Source: Planctomycetota bacterium (GTDB lineage: Bacteria; Planctomycetota; Phycisphaerae; UBA1845). Taken from it: a stretch of DNA of 64,000 nucleotides. Positions 18,622-27,828 of the stretch are shown here, piece by piece. The position numbers and the translations under genes were made by a program. The notes below the pieces were generated by a model, which saw only the letters and a program-made list of their open reading frames with translations, was not told where the DNA came from and searched no databases. Location of the stretch: positions 62,001-126,000 of the forward strand of contig JAKQDH010000034.1 of the NCBI GenBank assembly GCA_029558835.1. The letters are read 5' to 3'. Position 1 is the first letter of the stretch. Every line of letters starts with the position of its first letter.

Positions 18622-18749
18622 GATCCCACCGCCAAGCCGGGCTTCGCACAATAGGGCGGCCGCGGTGCCGACCGTGCCCCGGGCCGCAACGCGGTTCAAC
18701 CCGTGCCCGTCACAGGTGAGCCCAGGCACCCGTCGAGCGCACGACAGGT

Positions 18750-18783
18750 ACGCTTACCCGCAACCGCCGTGGCAGGAAAGCGC
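18750..18783. repeat. GCTTACCCGC palindromic repeat, copy 1
   Basis: The sequence CGCTTACCCGC...GGAAAGCGC is an imperfect inverted repeat closely related to the 36-bp palindrome at 29348-29383. It lies between the dehydratase and rpsA genes. Confidence 0.5.
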
Positions 18784-18817
18784 GTCACCTCCAACGCCCG
18801 AGCGAGTTGGAATGCGA

Positions 18818-20365
18818 TTACTGTGCTGCCTCGCCCCAGTCCCACGCCAGCCCCCCGCGCAGGGGCTTCTTCCGCTTCTTCGTTTGCTTGGCCGAAGGTC
18901 GGTGCATGTCCTCGGCCGGCATTTCCGCCACCTCGGCCGACTCACGGGCAGCACGCAGCGACAGCGAAATCCGCCGATTCCCGGCGTCAACGCCGAGTAC
19001 CCGGACGGTAACCTCTTGGCCGGCCTGCACAACTTCCTCACACGAGCGCACTCGTTGGTCGGACATTTCCGAGATGTGCACCAGCCCCTCAACACCCGGT
19101 ACCAGCTCCACAAATGCGCCGAAGTCGGCCAGGCGCGTCACTTTGCCCGTCACCAGTGAATGGGGCGAGAAGCTCTCCAGGATACCAGACCAGGGGTCGG
19201 GCTGCGCCTGCTTCATGCTCAGGGCAATTCGGCGCTTCGCCTCTTCCACGCGAATGACCACGGCGTCTACCATGTCACCAGGGGTCACCACCTCGCCTGG
19301 GCGGGCCACGCGCGACCAGGAAAGCTCGCTGATGGGCACCAGCCCCTCCACACCTTGTTCCAGTTCCGCGAACACGCCGAAGTCCGCCAGTCGGGTGGCC
19401 CTGACCTTCAACTGGGTGCCGACCGGGTAGCGCGTCTCTATCCCAATCCAGGGGTCCGGCTGGGCCTGCTTGAAACCGAGCGAAATCCGGTTTCGCTTGC
19501 GGTCAATCTTGAGAACCTTGACCTCAACTTCCTGGCCAGGCTGGAGGACATCCGTCACTTTCGCCACTGGGGACCAAGCCAGGTCGGAAATGTGAATCAG
19601 CCCGTCCACGCCACCCAAGTCAACGAAAGCACCGAAGTCAGTGATGTTGCCTACCTTACCCTTGCGGGTCTGACCAACCTCGAGCTCGGTGAGGAGCTTC
19701 TCGCGGCTCTCAACCAACTGGCGTTCGAGAAGCCGGCGCCGGCTCAGCAGAACGCTACGATGGCGCCGGTCAACCTCGATGACCTCGCACTGGACCACCT
19801 GGTTGAGCAGCACGGAGATGTCCTTCATGGGAATCACGTCGCACTGCGACGCCGGCATGAAGGCCCGAATGCCCTTCAGGTCGACCTCCAGGCCGCCCTT
19901 GTTCAACCCGGTGACCCTCCCCTCGACCAGATTTCCGATGGCCAGGGTGGTCCAGGCCGCCCGCCGTGCCTGCCCCTTGCGGGCAACATTGAGCAGGCCG
20001 GAATCCGCGTCATACCCCTCGACGACGACATCGACCCGGCGCCCGATGTCGATGGTTTCCTTCTTCCCAAACTGGCTGCGGGCGAGAGCGCCCTGCAGTT
20101 TCGTGCCCAGGTCGAGGAAGACCTCGTCATCCGTCACGCCGACGACCGTCGCGGTCACTTCCGTCCCTGGTTCGACTTGCTCGGGTAGAGTCCCGCTTCT
20201 CGCGGAGACGGGCACGTCGCCGCTGAGCAAAGCGAGCTCAGCGGGGGACATAGCGGCCATGGCCTCCGCCACTTCGCGCTCGACGTCGGGCGCGGGCTCG
20301 GGCAGGGGACTCTGCTCGGACGGCATTGGGGCCGAGCGGTCGATCGATTCCGGTTCGTGACTCAT
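18818..20365 (-). CDS. rpsA: Ribosomal protein S1
   Basis: Binds mRNA on the 30S subunit. The protein has 515 residues from ATG 20365. Five S1 (OB-fold) domains are visible: about 45-115 (TEVTATVVGVTDDEVFLDLG), 125-190 (LVEGRVTGLNKGGLEVDLKG), 215-285 (RKGKVGNITDFGAFVDLGG), 300-370 and 385-455 (VTGKVTRLADFGAFVELVPG). The first two are the diverged ribosome-binding type and the last three the canonical RNA-binding type (DFGAFV, GLVHISE). E. coli S1 has six. The tail is Lys/Arg-rich. GAAGG precedes the start. Confidence 0.93.
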   Translation of the reverse strand: MSHEPESIDRSAPMPSEQSPLPEPAPDVEREVAEAMAAMSPAELALLSGDVPVSARSGTLPEQVEPGTEVTATVVGVTDDEVFLDLGTKLQGALARSQFGKKETIDIGRRVDVVVEGYDADSGLLNVARKGQARRAAWTTLAIGNLVEGRVTGLNKGGLEVDLKGIRAFMPASQCDVIPMKDISVLLNQVVQCEVIEVDRRHRSVLLSRRRLLERQLVESREKLLTELEVGQTRKGKVGNITDFGAFVDLGGVDGLIHISDLAWSPVAKVTDVLQPGQEVEVKVLKIDRKRNRISLGFKQAQPDPWIGIETRYPVGTQLKVRATRLADFGVFAELEQGVEGLVPISELSWSRVARPGEVVTPGDMVDAVVIRVEEAKRRIALSMKQAQPDPWSGILESFSPHSLVTGKVTRLADFGAFVELVPGVEGLVHISEMSDQRVRSCEEVVQAGQEVTVRVLGVDAGNRRISLSLRAARESAEVAEMPAEDMHRPSAKQTKKRKKPLRGGLAWDWGEAAQ

Positions 20366-20796
20366 GACTTAACCTTCAACCAAACTCATCCGGGATTCAA
20401 GGTGAGGACCGGGCAGCGCCGTCCACCGGCGCTCGGCGATCCGCACCGAGCCGGCACGTAAGGGTAAGCGATCCAAAGTGATGTGCAGACAACTTGACCA
20501 TCAACGGAAAAACGCGGGTAAGCGGGTTCCTTTCTCGGGAACAAAGCCGCTTGTACCGTCCTCCCGACCGCAAGTCAAGGCCGATTGCCGGGCCTAGGGG
20601 CGGCCAATTTCCCAGGCGGGCCCGACGGGGGCCCAAATCGGCTCCGCTGGTCTGTATCGGCTTGCCACTGTGCCCGTTCCGGTCGATAGAATCGGTAGCG
20701 GGCGGGTTACGCCCGAGCCGTTGGCAACCCAGGGGTTGCCGGGTCCGTTGCTCCGATGAGACTGGGCGGGCGGTGGGCCCGCTGAGGACCGATGTT
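20366..20796. other. Divergent intergenic region between rpsA and the GH15 gene
   Basis: No gene is seen in about 430 bp. A hairpin GGCAACCC ag GGGTTGCC lies at 20722-20739, just upstream of the plus-strand gene. Promoters for both directions should lie here, but I see no convincing hexamers. Confidence 0.45.
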
Positions 20797-22743
20797 ATGT
20801 ACCAACCTACGGCCGCGACCGGCAACTCACGCTGTCTGGTCACCTTGGGTGCCAGCGGCGAGGTCATGGGGTTCTTCTATCCCAGACTGGATTTCGCCCA
20901 GAACGTGCGAGAGGGGATGTTCGGGGTGTACGTGCGCTCGGGCTCGGGGGGGCGTTTCGAGTGGTGTTTTGGGGAAGCCTGGGACCGTCGCCAGCACTTC
21001 CAGCCGGGCACGAACATCATCGTAACTGAACTGCGGCACCGGTCGTTGGGCATTCGCGTTAGGGTGAGCGACTTGGTGCCGCCGGGTGAGCAGGCGCTGG
21101 TCCGAAACTTCGAGGTCCAACGCGAGGGCGGCGCGGGGGAGGTTGTTCTTTATCAGTACTTTAATCTTGCGCCTGCTGACGTTGACCGCCGGAATGCGGT
21201 GCAGTGGCTTCCGGACCGGCGCATCGTTGTGCAGCAGTTCCGGGATGTGGTGCTGGCGGTCGGGGCGTCGCAGCCGTTTGAGATTGCGTGCGGAACGGTC
21301 GAGCGGGGCGGGCACTCCCACGTGAAGAGGGGGATGCAGGCGGGGGTGGTCCGGGGCTCGGACCAGTGCATGGGGAACGTGGAGTTTGCGACGGCCTTCG
21401 AGGTCGGAGGGGCCTCCAGTTGGGAGGGGACGCTGGTTCTGGCGGGTGGTCGGTCGCGGCCGGCCGCCTGCAACTCGGTGGCCCGGCTACGGGACTCGTC
21501 GGTCGCGGACCTCAAGGAGGCTGCGGCTCAGCGCAGCACCGGGATTTTGCAGCGTGTGCCGCGCTGCGGCGTGGATGAGCTGCGCGGTGCCTACGAGCGG
21601 GCGGTGTTGTCGCTGATGGACCTGTTTGACACGACGGAGGGGACGTTCCTGGCAGCACCGGAGTGCGATCCGTTCTACGCGTATTCGGGTGGATACGGGT
21701 ACTGCTGGCCGCGCGACGCTGCGGTGAGCGCCCTGACGGTGGCGCGGCTGGGCTTCCGCGGCATGGCGGAGCGCTTCTTCGACTGGTGCGCGCACGCCCA
21801 GTTGGACGACGGGCACTGGTACCAGCGGTACTGGACGGACGGGCTGGAGGCGCCGGCGTGGTGCGTGCGTCACAACGAGATTCAGCTCGACCAGACGTGC
21901 GCGGTGTTGCATGCGGCAGCCCTGTTCGGGCAGAGCCCCGGGCCTGCCCAGCGACAGTGGATCGAGCGTTTCGCACCGGTGGCGAGGCGCGCGGCGGCGG
22001 CCATCGTCGCCCACATCGACGAGTCGGGTCTGCACAAGCAGGCGGCGGACCTGTGGGAGTGCTCGTATGGCTCGTTTGCGTACACGAACGCCGGCGTGAT
22101 TGCCGCCCTGCGCGAAGGGGCACGCACGTTCGGGCTTGAGGTGCCGGACCTGGAGCGGCTGCGCGGGGTGCTGATCGAGCGCCTGTACCTGCCTGACAAG
22201 CAGCGTTGGGCGCGGCGGATCGCCCCGGAGGGATACCGCGATGAGACGATGGACTCCTCCGCGTTGGGCTTGATTGAGCCGTGGGACGTGCTGAACCCGG
22301 CGGATCCGGAGCTGCGCGAGATGGCGGTCCAGACGGTGGAGTCGATTGACCGCATCCTGGGCGTCGATATGCCGCAGGGACGGTTGATCCTGCGCTTCGA
22401 ACATGAGACCTACATGGGTGGCGCGCCGGGCTGCGTGAATACCCTGTGGCTGGCGCAATGCCGGCTGCGATTGGCACAGGTTGCAACGGGGGCGGAGCGC
22501 ACGCTGCAGGTCGAGTTGGCGCGCCGGCTGATCGGCGCGGCCCTGGCGTGTGCCAACCCAACGGGTCAACTGCCGGAGTTGGTTCCCCGCAACATCGGTC
22601 AATCCTACTGGGCCGCTCCGCACGGCTGGGCGAGCAGCCTGTTCATCCAGTGCGTGCTCATGCTTAGTGAATTGCCGGAGTTCCACCGCGAGCCGCAACG
22701 GCAGTCCGCGCGGACGGAAGTCCCGGCGACGCCGACGGTGTAG
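20797..22743 (+). CDS. Glycoside hydrolase family 15 protein (glucoamylase-like)
   Basis: The protein has 648 residues. ATG 20797 is preceded by GAGG, and the open frame further upstream looks non-coding. The N-terminal beta-sandwich domain is followed by the (alpha/alpha)6 barrel with GH15 signatures: YGYCWPRDAAVSALTVARLG, then E in the DLWE motif (general acid) and E in GQLPELVPRN (general base). Known members release glucose from starch-like glucans, trehalose or related oligosaccharides. No signal peptide is present, so it probably acts in the cytoplasm, for example on glycogen or trehalose. Confidence 0.88.
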   Translation: MYQPTAATGNSRCLVTLGASGEVMGFFYPRLDFAQNVREGMFGVYVRSGSGGRFEWCFGEAWDRRQHFQPGTNIIVTELRHRSLGIRVRVSDLVPPGEQALVRNFEVQREGGAGEVVLYQYFNLAPADVDRRNAVQWLPDRRIVVQQFRDVVLAVGASQPFEIACGTVERGGHSHVKRGMQAGVVRGSDQCMGNVEFATAFEVGGASSWEGTLVLAGGRSRPAACNSVARLRDSSVADLKEAAAQRSTGILQRVPRCGVDELRGAYERAVLSLMDLFDTTEGTFLAAPECDPFYAYSGGYGYCWPRDAAVSALTVARLGFRGMAERFFDWCAHAQLDDGHWYQRYWTDGLEAPAWCVRHNEIQLDQTCAVLHAAALFGQSPGPAQRQWIERFAPVARRAAAAIVAHIDESGLHKQAADLWECSYGSFAYTNAGVIAALREGARTFGLEVPDLERLRGVLIERLYLPDKQRWARRIAPEGYRDETMDSSALGLIEPWDVLNPADPELREMAVQTVESIDRILGVDMPQGRLILRFEHETYMGGAPGCVNTLWLAQCRLRLAQVATGAERTLQVELARRLIGAALACANPTGQLPELVPRNIGQSYWAAPHGWASSLFIQCVLMLSELPEFHREPQRQSARTEVPATPTV

Positions 22744-23039
22744 CCACGCCGATCTGAGCGCCTCGGCACGTGCCCGCACGGCCCCGCACGCGCGTCGCTT
22801 CTCCGGCGCTGGGGGGCAAGCGTGCTGGTACCCCCTCGGGCGCATTTGCCTCCACAACCCTCACCCCTGCCCCTCTCCCTGCGAAGGAGAGGGGTCGTAT
22901 GCCGCATGCCCGCCGCAGAGCCGTGGGAGTTGCGCTGAGGGCTGGCCCGCGCACGCGACACGGGAGAGAATGCCCGGATGTGCAGCTTCCGCGGGCGGCG
23001 GCGAACCCGCGTCCGGCCCGCGACACCTGGGATCACAGC
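22744..23039. other. Intergenic with CCTCTCC hairpin repeat
   Basis: No gene. At 22863-22892 lies a hairpin repeat of the type CCCCTCTCC ctgcgaa GGAGAGGGG, common between genes in GC-rich genomes. The related arms near 24667-24674 and 24784-24792 flank another repeat. Confidence 0.5.
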
Positions 23040-24503
23040 ATGCGGGTGCCGCCTGTCATCGTGTGGTTTCGCCTGGATCTGCGTGTCGCGGACCACGCCG
23101 GGTTGGTGGCCGCGGCTGCCACCCATGCGCCGGTGCTGCCGGTGTATGTGTGGGCTCCGCAGGACGAGGGCGACTGGGCGCCTGGGTCGGCCGCCAGGTG
23201 GTGGCTGCATCACTCGCTGCGGCGGCTTGATGGACAACTGCGCTCACTGGGCTCGCGGCTGCTGGTCCGGGCGGGGCGGGCGGCCGGGGTGCTGGCGACG
23301 CTCGCGCGGGAGAGCCGCGCCGGCGCGCTGTTCTTCCATCGACGGATCGAACCCGACCTGATCCGCCAGGAGACCGCCGTCCAGCGGGCTCTCGCAGACC
23401 TTGGGGTGGCTGTCCACGGTCTGCACGACGCCACGCTCTTCCTGCCGGAGGAACTGCGTACGCGTGGCGGAGAAGCGTATCGCGTGTACACGCCGTTCTG
23501 GCGCGCGTGTCGAGCACGGCGCGAGCCGGCGGCTCCCCTGCGCACACCCTCCAGCCTTACGGCGCCGCGGCAGTGGCCCCACTCCTTGACGATCGATGCT
23601 CTTGGTCTGCTGCCGCGCGTGGACTGGACGGCCGGTCTGGCCGAGGCCTGGCAGCCCGGTGCAGAGGGTGCGCGGCGTCGCCTGCGCGGCTTCCTGCGCG
23701 GTGCGGCGCGGCACTACGCTACCGGCCGTGAGCAGCCGGGCCAGGCGGGAACGTCGCGTCTGTCTCCTCACTTGCATTTCGGGGAGGTCAGTGTTCGGAC
23801 AGTATGGCACGCCGTGCGCAAGCGAGGCCGGCTTTCGGCGAAACCCGGCGCAGGTCAGCACTTGGACGCGTACCTGCGGCAACTTGGCTGGCGCGAGTTT
23901 GCTTATCACCTGCTGTACCACTTCCCGCACACCACGAGTGAACCGCTGCGGACGGAGTTCACGAGATTCCCCTGGACGGCCGACCCGAGAAGACTGCGGG
24001 CGTGGCAGCGTGGAGAGACAGGCTACCCACTAGTGGATGCCGGCCTGCGCGAGCTGTGGCACACGGGCTGGATGCACAACCGTGCCCGCATGGTGGTCGC
24101 GTCGTTCCTGGTCAAGCACCTGCTGATCTCGTGGCAGGAAGGGGCCCGGTGGTTCTGGGACACGCTGGTGGACGCCGACCTGGCGAACAACACGCTGGGC
24201 TGGCAGTGGGCCGCCGGGTGCGGAGCGGACGCGGCCCCATATTTCCGCATCTTCAACCCGGTCACGCAGAGCGAACGCTTCGACCCGCAGGCGGATTACC
24301 TGCGCCGGTGGCTACCGGAGTTGGCGAGGTTACCTGACGGGTGGATTCACAGTCCCTGGGCGGCCCCGGTGGACGTGCTCCGGAACGCAGGGGTGCGCAT
24401 GGGGGAGACGCATCCCGCGCCGCTGGTGGAGCACAACGACGCGCGGCGCCGTGCCCTGGCTGCCTGGCGCAGGCTGCGGGACGGCACGCGTCGCACGCGG
24501 TAA
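23040..24503 (+). CDS. phrB: Deoxyribodipyrimidine photolyase
   Basis: Light-driven repair of UV cyclobutane pyrimidine dimers. The protein has 487 residues from ATG 23040; the frame is open for 90 codons upstream, but that part reads as non-coding repeat. The N-terminal alpha/beta antenna domain (VIVWFRLDLRVADHAGLVAA) is followed by the helical FAD-binding domain with the signatures GWREFAYHLLYHFPHT, TGYPLVDAGLRELWHTGWMH, and NNTLGWQWAAGCGADAAPYF. The length fits class I CPD photolyases. It stands alone on the plus strand, 297 bp after the GH15 gene. Confidence 0.93.
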   Translation: MRVPPVIVWFRLDLRVADHAGLVAAAATHAPVLPVYVWAPQDEGDWAPGSAARWWLHHSLRRLDGQLRSLGSRLLVRAGRAAGVLATLARESRAGALFFHRRIEPDLIRQETAVQRALADLGVAVHGLHDATLFLPEELRTRGGEAYRVYTPFWRACRARREPAAPLRTPSSLTAPRQWPHSLTIDALGLLPRVDWTAGLAEAWQPGAEGARRRLRGFLRGAARHYATGREQPGQAGTSRLSPHLHFGEVSVRTVWHAVRKRGRLSAKPGAGQHLDAYLRQLGWREFAYHLLYHFPHTTSEPLRTEFTRFPWTADPRRLRAWQRGETGYPLVDAGLRELWHTGWMHNRARMVVASFLVKHLLISWQEGARWFWDTLVDADLANNTLGWQWAAGCGADAAPYFRIFNPVTQSERFDPQADYLRRWLPELARLPDGWIHSPWAAPVDVLRNAGVRMGETHPAPLVEHNDARRRALAAWRRLRDGTRRTR

Positions 24504-24969
24504 GCCGAACCGTGGGGCGAAAGCCGGCCCCTGGACCGGGCTTGATGGCGTGCCATCAGGATGACATAGCCGTCTGACCGGTTACACGGCGGCCGGGCGT
24601 GTTTAGCGTCCGCCACGTTGGGGGCGCGCAGCTTTGTGGAACCCGGAAGCGCAGTCGCCTATGCTGCCCTCTCCCCGCGCAGGTGTATAGCGTCTTTGGC
24701 GTTGTGGGTGCCGCCGCCCATGCCCACCCCCGCCTGCGGCGGGTGAGGGCATGGCACCCACGCTAAACACGTACCTCCCCGCGGGAGAGGGGTTCAGGCA
24801 CCGCGGCCCGGGCTTGCTTGCGGCGGATGAGGGTGTGGAACCGACGGTGAGCGCGGGTGCGCCAACGCGCGTCACCGACACCAGGAATCGTCCGGTCCCT
24901 GATCCCGACCTGCGTCGGGACGGTTCAGATCGCCGGAGATGAATGGCGTACGACAACCTCACTAGGCCT
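24504..24969. other. Repeat-bearing convergent intergenic region
   Basis: No gene between the photolyase and lipoprotein ends. It contains the dispersed element at 24683-24774 (listed separately), a fragment of its end (GTGTTTAGCGT) near 24599-24609, and the hairpin CCCGAC ctgc GTCGGG at 24904-24919. Confidence 0.55.
24683..24774 (-). repeat. Dispersed intergenic repeat element, copy A
   Basis: Its reverse complement matches 29284-29412 almost base for base (GTACGTG.TTAGCGTGGGTG ... CACCCACAACGCCAAAGACG), except that copy B carries an internal palindromic insert of about 35 bp. Copy A is flanked by the two arms of a CCCTCTCCC / GGGAGAGGG palindrome (24667-24675 and 24783-24792), as though inserted into it. 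Confidence 0.7.
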
Positions 24970-25512
24970 TCACTCCGGCTTTTCAGCCCCGAACTGCGTG
25001 CCGATCTGGAGGGCGTCGCGGCGGGCCTGCTCGCCGCGTTCGATCAGTTCTTCGTGCGTGGGGGGCTCCCAAGGTTCGAGCACGAAGTGGGCGGCGCGGG
25101 CGTCGACGATCTCGCCCGGCCAGAGGACTTCCGTGAAGAAGTCGACGGGGATGAGCTGATACCAGGGCGGGTCCAGCTTCAGGCTTGTATGCAGCGTCTG
25201 ATACCCCTCCTTGCGAATGACGACGTCGTAGTCACCGTACCAGAGGAAGTGGGTGGTCAGCTTGGTCCGGCCGACCTCCTGGTCGTTGAGGTATATCAGG
25301 GCTTGCGGCGGCTCCGTCGTGATCGTGAGTGTCCGGCGCACGCAACCGGGAAGGACGACGGTCACAAGGGCAAGCAGCAGCACAACGCATGCGCGCCCGA
25401 ATGGGCGCACGTCTGCAGGTGCCGCTGGCGTTGAGGCCTGTCCGCTCCCTGACGGTCGTGGTTCGGATCGGTCGGGTCGAGAAGCCTGCGGTGACTGCGA
25501 TTGCGTGTTCAT
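24970..25512 (-). CDS. PEGA-domain lipoprotein
   Basis: The protein has 180 residues from ATG 25512, whose start overlaps the stop of the phosphoesterase gene by 4 bp (ATGA) and follows GGAGG. A hydrophobic stretch ends in the lipobox VVLPGC with C57 as the predicted lipidated residue. After it comes one PEGA-type beta domain (LTITTEPPQALIYLNDQEVGRT ... VVIRKEGYQTL). The roughly 40 residues before the hydrophobic stretch are unusually long for a lipoprotein signal. Residues 11-24 (SRPDRSEPRPSGSG) are encoded by a GC-rich repeat that also occurs between genes. The true start may be later, but the ATGA overlap supports this one. Confidence 0.75.
   Translation of the reverse strand: MNTQSQSPQASRPDRSEPRPSGSGQASTPAAPADVRPFGRACVVLLLALVTVVLPGCVRRTLTITTEPPQALIYLNDQEVGRTKLTTHFLWYGDYDVVIRKEGYQTLHTSLKLDPPWYQLIPVDFFTEVLWPGEIVDARAAHFVLEPWEPPTHEELIERGEQARRDALQIGTQFGAEKPE
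25437..25478 (-). repeat. Intergenic-type repeat embedded in coding sequence
   Basis: On the minus strand the stretch contains CGACCGATCCGAACCA, which also occurs between genes at about 29426-29441 (same strand), and continues as CGACCGTCAGGGAGCGG. It encodes the segment RPDRSEPRPSGSG of the lipoprotein. The repeat appears to have been inserted in frame. Confidence 0.5.
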
Positions 25513-25991
25513 ACTGCCTCCAGTTCGATGATCCGGGCGGACGGTCCGGCCGTGTCCAGCACGGCCACGGTGCAGCGCTCGGTCACCCAGCCGCAACACT
25601 CGCCGGGGTTGACAAACAACCGCCCGTCTTCCGTGCGGGCGACGGGCTCGTGGGTGTGCCCGGTGACGATGATCCGAGCCCGTGCGACCCAGTCCGCCTT
25701 ACACCAGTCCAGGTAATGGTGCACGAGAATTGCGGTGCCGTCCAACTCGATGAACAGCGGGCCGTCGGCCAGCGTGGGATGCACCTCCCGCAGCCCCCGT
25801 CGTTCGCCGTCATTGTTCCCGAACGTTGCGTAGACCGGCCCGCCGAAGGTCAGCACGCGCTTCAGGGCAAACGGGGCGACGAAGTCCCCGGGGTGAATGA
25901 GAACCGCCACGCCCTCCCGACGGAAGCAAGCGATGGCCGCGTCGATCATCGGCAGGCGGTCGTGTGTGTCGGAAAGGACACCGATCAGCAT
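25509..25991 (-). CDS. YfcE/MJ0936-type metallophosphoesterase
   Basis: A calcineurin-like phosphodiesterase of 160 residues from ATG 25991. The dimetal site is complete: D8 and H10 (LSDTHD), D in HPGDFV, N in GNNDGE, H in ILVHH, and GHTHEP near residue 110. The small, cap-less form matches phosphodiesterases of the MJ0936/YfcE group, whose natural substrates are mostly unknown. It is translationally coupled to the lipoprotein gene by a 4-bp overlap, but no functional link is evident. Confidence 0.88.
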   Translation of the reverse strand: MLIGVLSDTHDRLPMIDAAIACFRREGVAVLIHPGDFVAPFALKRVLTFGGPVYATFGNNDGERRGLREVHPTLADGPLFIELDGTAILVHHYLDWCKADWVARARIIVTGHTHEPVARTEDGRLFVNPGECCGWVTERCTVAVLDTAGPSARIIELEAV

Positions 25992-26366
25992 GGGCAGTCG
26001 TCCTGGGAGCGGTAGGCAGTCTTCTACCCGCACGGCCGTCGGCTGTCACGGACGCCGAGACCTAACGAGGTGGCGATAGAGAAGTAGGATTTTCCTTGAC
26101 TCGGCGGCAGCGGGGCGGGTAACGTGCCAGATTGCCGGGGAGATTCACAACGCTGGTCAAAACGGAGCGGGTGTCAGGGCTGCCTGCTGCGGCTACAGGT
26201 CCAGGGTTCACTGCCGGGTCCGGCCGATCTGTGGCCGAAGTGGGACAAACAGCGGCCCGGCTCGCCTGCGTACAGGGTGCGTAGGTCATCCGGCCGGCGC
26301 GGGCTCTCAGGCGTCACGGTAGGGCGCCCGCAGGCAAGGCAGGTCACGAGCTGAAGGGAGACGACT
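25992..26366. other. Divergent intergenic region, no gene seen
   Basis: No coding region. TTGACT at 26094-26099 followed 18 bp later by TAACGT is a weak promoter candidate for the protease gene downstream. Confidence 0.35.
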
Positions 26367-27590
26367 ATGAGAGGGATTCATGTTGAACGAGGTCGCGTTT
26401 GCACTATTCGTGGCGACCTAAGAATGGCGCTGGCAGCGGTTGTAGTAATCGTGGCGTCGTCAAGTGCATGGGGGACCCCGTTCACCTGGGGTGAGGACGA
26501 GGAGGGCGACACAATTGCCCCGTTGCGCTGGCCTGCGGGGTCTACGATCAACATTTACATTGAAGCGGATCCCGACCCTGCCCCGCCGGACCGGTCCGCG
26601 CTCCTGCGGGAAGGGATGCTCCGCTGGCAGGCGGAGATGGCCAATCGGGGGATCACGATCAACGTGACCGTAGGCGATCCACCCAACCCGCCGCCGGCGA
26701 ACGTGGTTCGTTGCACGTGGGAGCCGAACGGCACTCAGAGGGGCGGTCACACTCTCGGCACGGGGGCGGGACAGGACGACGGGATCGGCACGTGCAGCGG
26801 GGATACGGAGCTTGATGGCGGAGAGATCGTCATCCGTGACGGTCTGCCGGCGGGGACGGACGCGGAGCGGGACTACATCCGAAACCTGGGGCAGCACGAA
26901 GTAACGCACGTGTTGGGGCTGGCGGACGACGAGGACGGGCAGGTAACGGACCACACGCAGGGAACGACGCCGAACACGTACAATGACACAGACCGGGCGG
27001 AGATCTCCTCGTTGTATCCGGTACAGGAGCAGCAGCCGGCCCAGGGCACGGGAGAGACGGAGCAGAGCTCCAACCCCAACCGTTACGATTGGGACTTCTA
27101 CTACGACGGGCCGCCCGGCGGGCACGTGGCGTTGATTACGATGGAGGTGCCGGGTGAGGTTATCAGCCAGATCATTCCGCCGCCCGGATGGATAGCGCTG
27201 AACCCGGGTGACCCAGGTCGGCTGAGCTTGAGCTATCCGTTCTACCAGGGGTACTGCGAGGACGGCGCTCCGGGGCGTCCCCCGTGGGACGCGAACTACC
27301 GGGTGCCGCTGGCCTTCAGGGCGCTGAGCGCGGCGGCCAGCCTGTCGATGGGCCACCCGAGTGTGCACGTCACGCTGTTCACGGTGGGGGCCCAGAGGGG
27401 ACCGATGCGCGCGTGGGCCGGCGGGCCGGAACAGGTTCTCGAAGGCCCGGTAGCGCCGAGTCCGTCGGTTCCGGCGCTCGGGCTGATCGGGTGGGTGGCG
27501 ATGGGCGGAGCGCTGGTCGGAAGTGGGGCGGTGGTGTGTCGGAGGCTGGGCGCGGAGGGCAGGCGGCGGCGGGAGTCGCGGGCCGCGTAG
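26367..27590 (+). CDS. Secreted metzincin-type metalloprotease with C-terminal sorting tail
   Basis: The protein has 407 residues. ATG 26367 follows AAGGGAG. Signal peptide: basic N-region, then MALAAVVVIVASSSAWG (to about residue 36). The zinc-binding motif HEVTHVLGLAD (H177, E178, H181, then G184 and D187) fits the HExxHxxGxxH/D metzincin pattern with Asp as third ligand. The active domain resembles matrixins (IVIRDGLPAG before it). The last 40 residues (SPSVPALGLIGWVAMGGALV...CRRL) consist of a short Pro-containing motif, a hydrophobic helix and a basic end. This layout is like IPTL/PEP-CTERM sorting tails, so the protein is probably processed and attached at the cell surface. The peptide substrate is unknown. 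Confidence 0.8.
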   Translation: MRGIHVERGRVCTIRGDLRMALAAVVVIVASSSAWGTPFTWGEDEEGDTIAPLRWPAGSTINIYIEADPDPAPPDRSALLREGMLRWQAEMANRGITINVTVGDPPNPPPANVVRCTWEPNGTQRGGHTLGTGAGQDDGIGTCSGDTELDGGEIVIRDGLPAGTDAERDYIRNLGQHEVTHVLGLADDEDGQVTDHTQGTTPNTYNDTDRAEISSLYPVQEQQPAQGTGETEQSSNPNRYDWDFYYDGPPGGHVALITMEVPGEVISQIIPPPGWIALNPGDPGRLSLSYPFYQGYCEDGAPGRPPWDANYRVPLAFRALSAAASLSMGHPSVHVTLFTVGAQRGPMRAWAGGPEQVLEGPVAPSPSVPALGLIGWVAMGGALVGSGAVVCRRLGAEGRRRRESRAA

Positions 27591-27627
27591 GAGACGGTCG
27601 CGGAGGCCAAGCGCGCATCCAGTTTGC

Positions 27628-27646
27628 CACGGGCGGGACGCCCGTG
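27628..27646. repeat. GGGCG-nnn-CGCCC hairpin
   Basis: A perfect 8-bp stem CACGGGCG gga CGCCCGTG, 38 bp after the protease stop. It is similar to 8676-8698 and 42252-42270. It may also act as a weak terminator, but there is no T-tract. Confidence 0.5.
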
Positions 27647-27828
27647 CCGCGCGGGCTGAATGCAGGCTCGGCGCGGGTACGCGGCGTTCGGTGGCGCACG
27701 AGAGGGCGAGGGCCCTTCTTCGTCGCGCGCTTGCATGCGGGCGCAGACCCCCGTAGCCTGCGCGGTCCAGCGTCTGGACCGTGGAGTGCATGTGGTTGGA
27801 CCCGCTGCGCCTACGCCTGCTGCCACTA

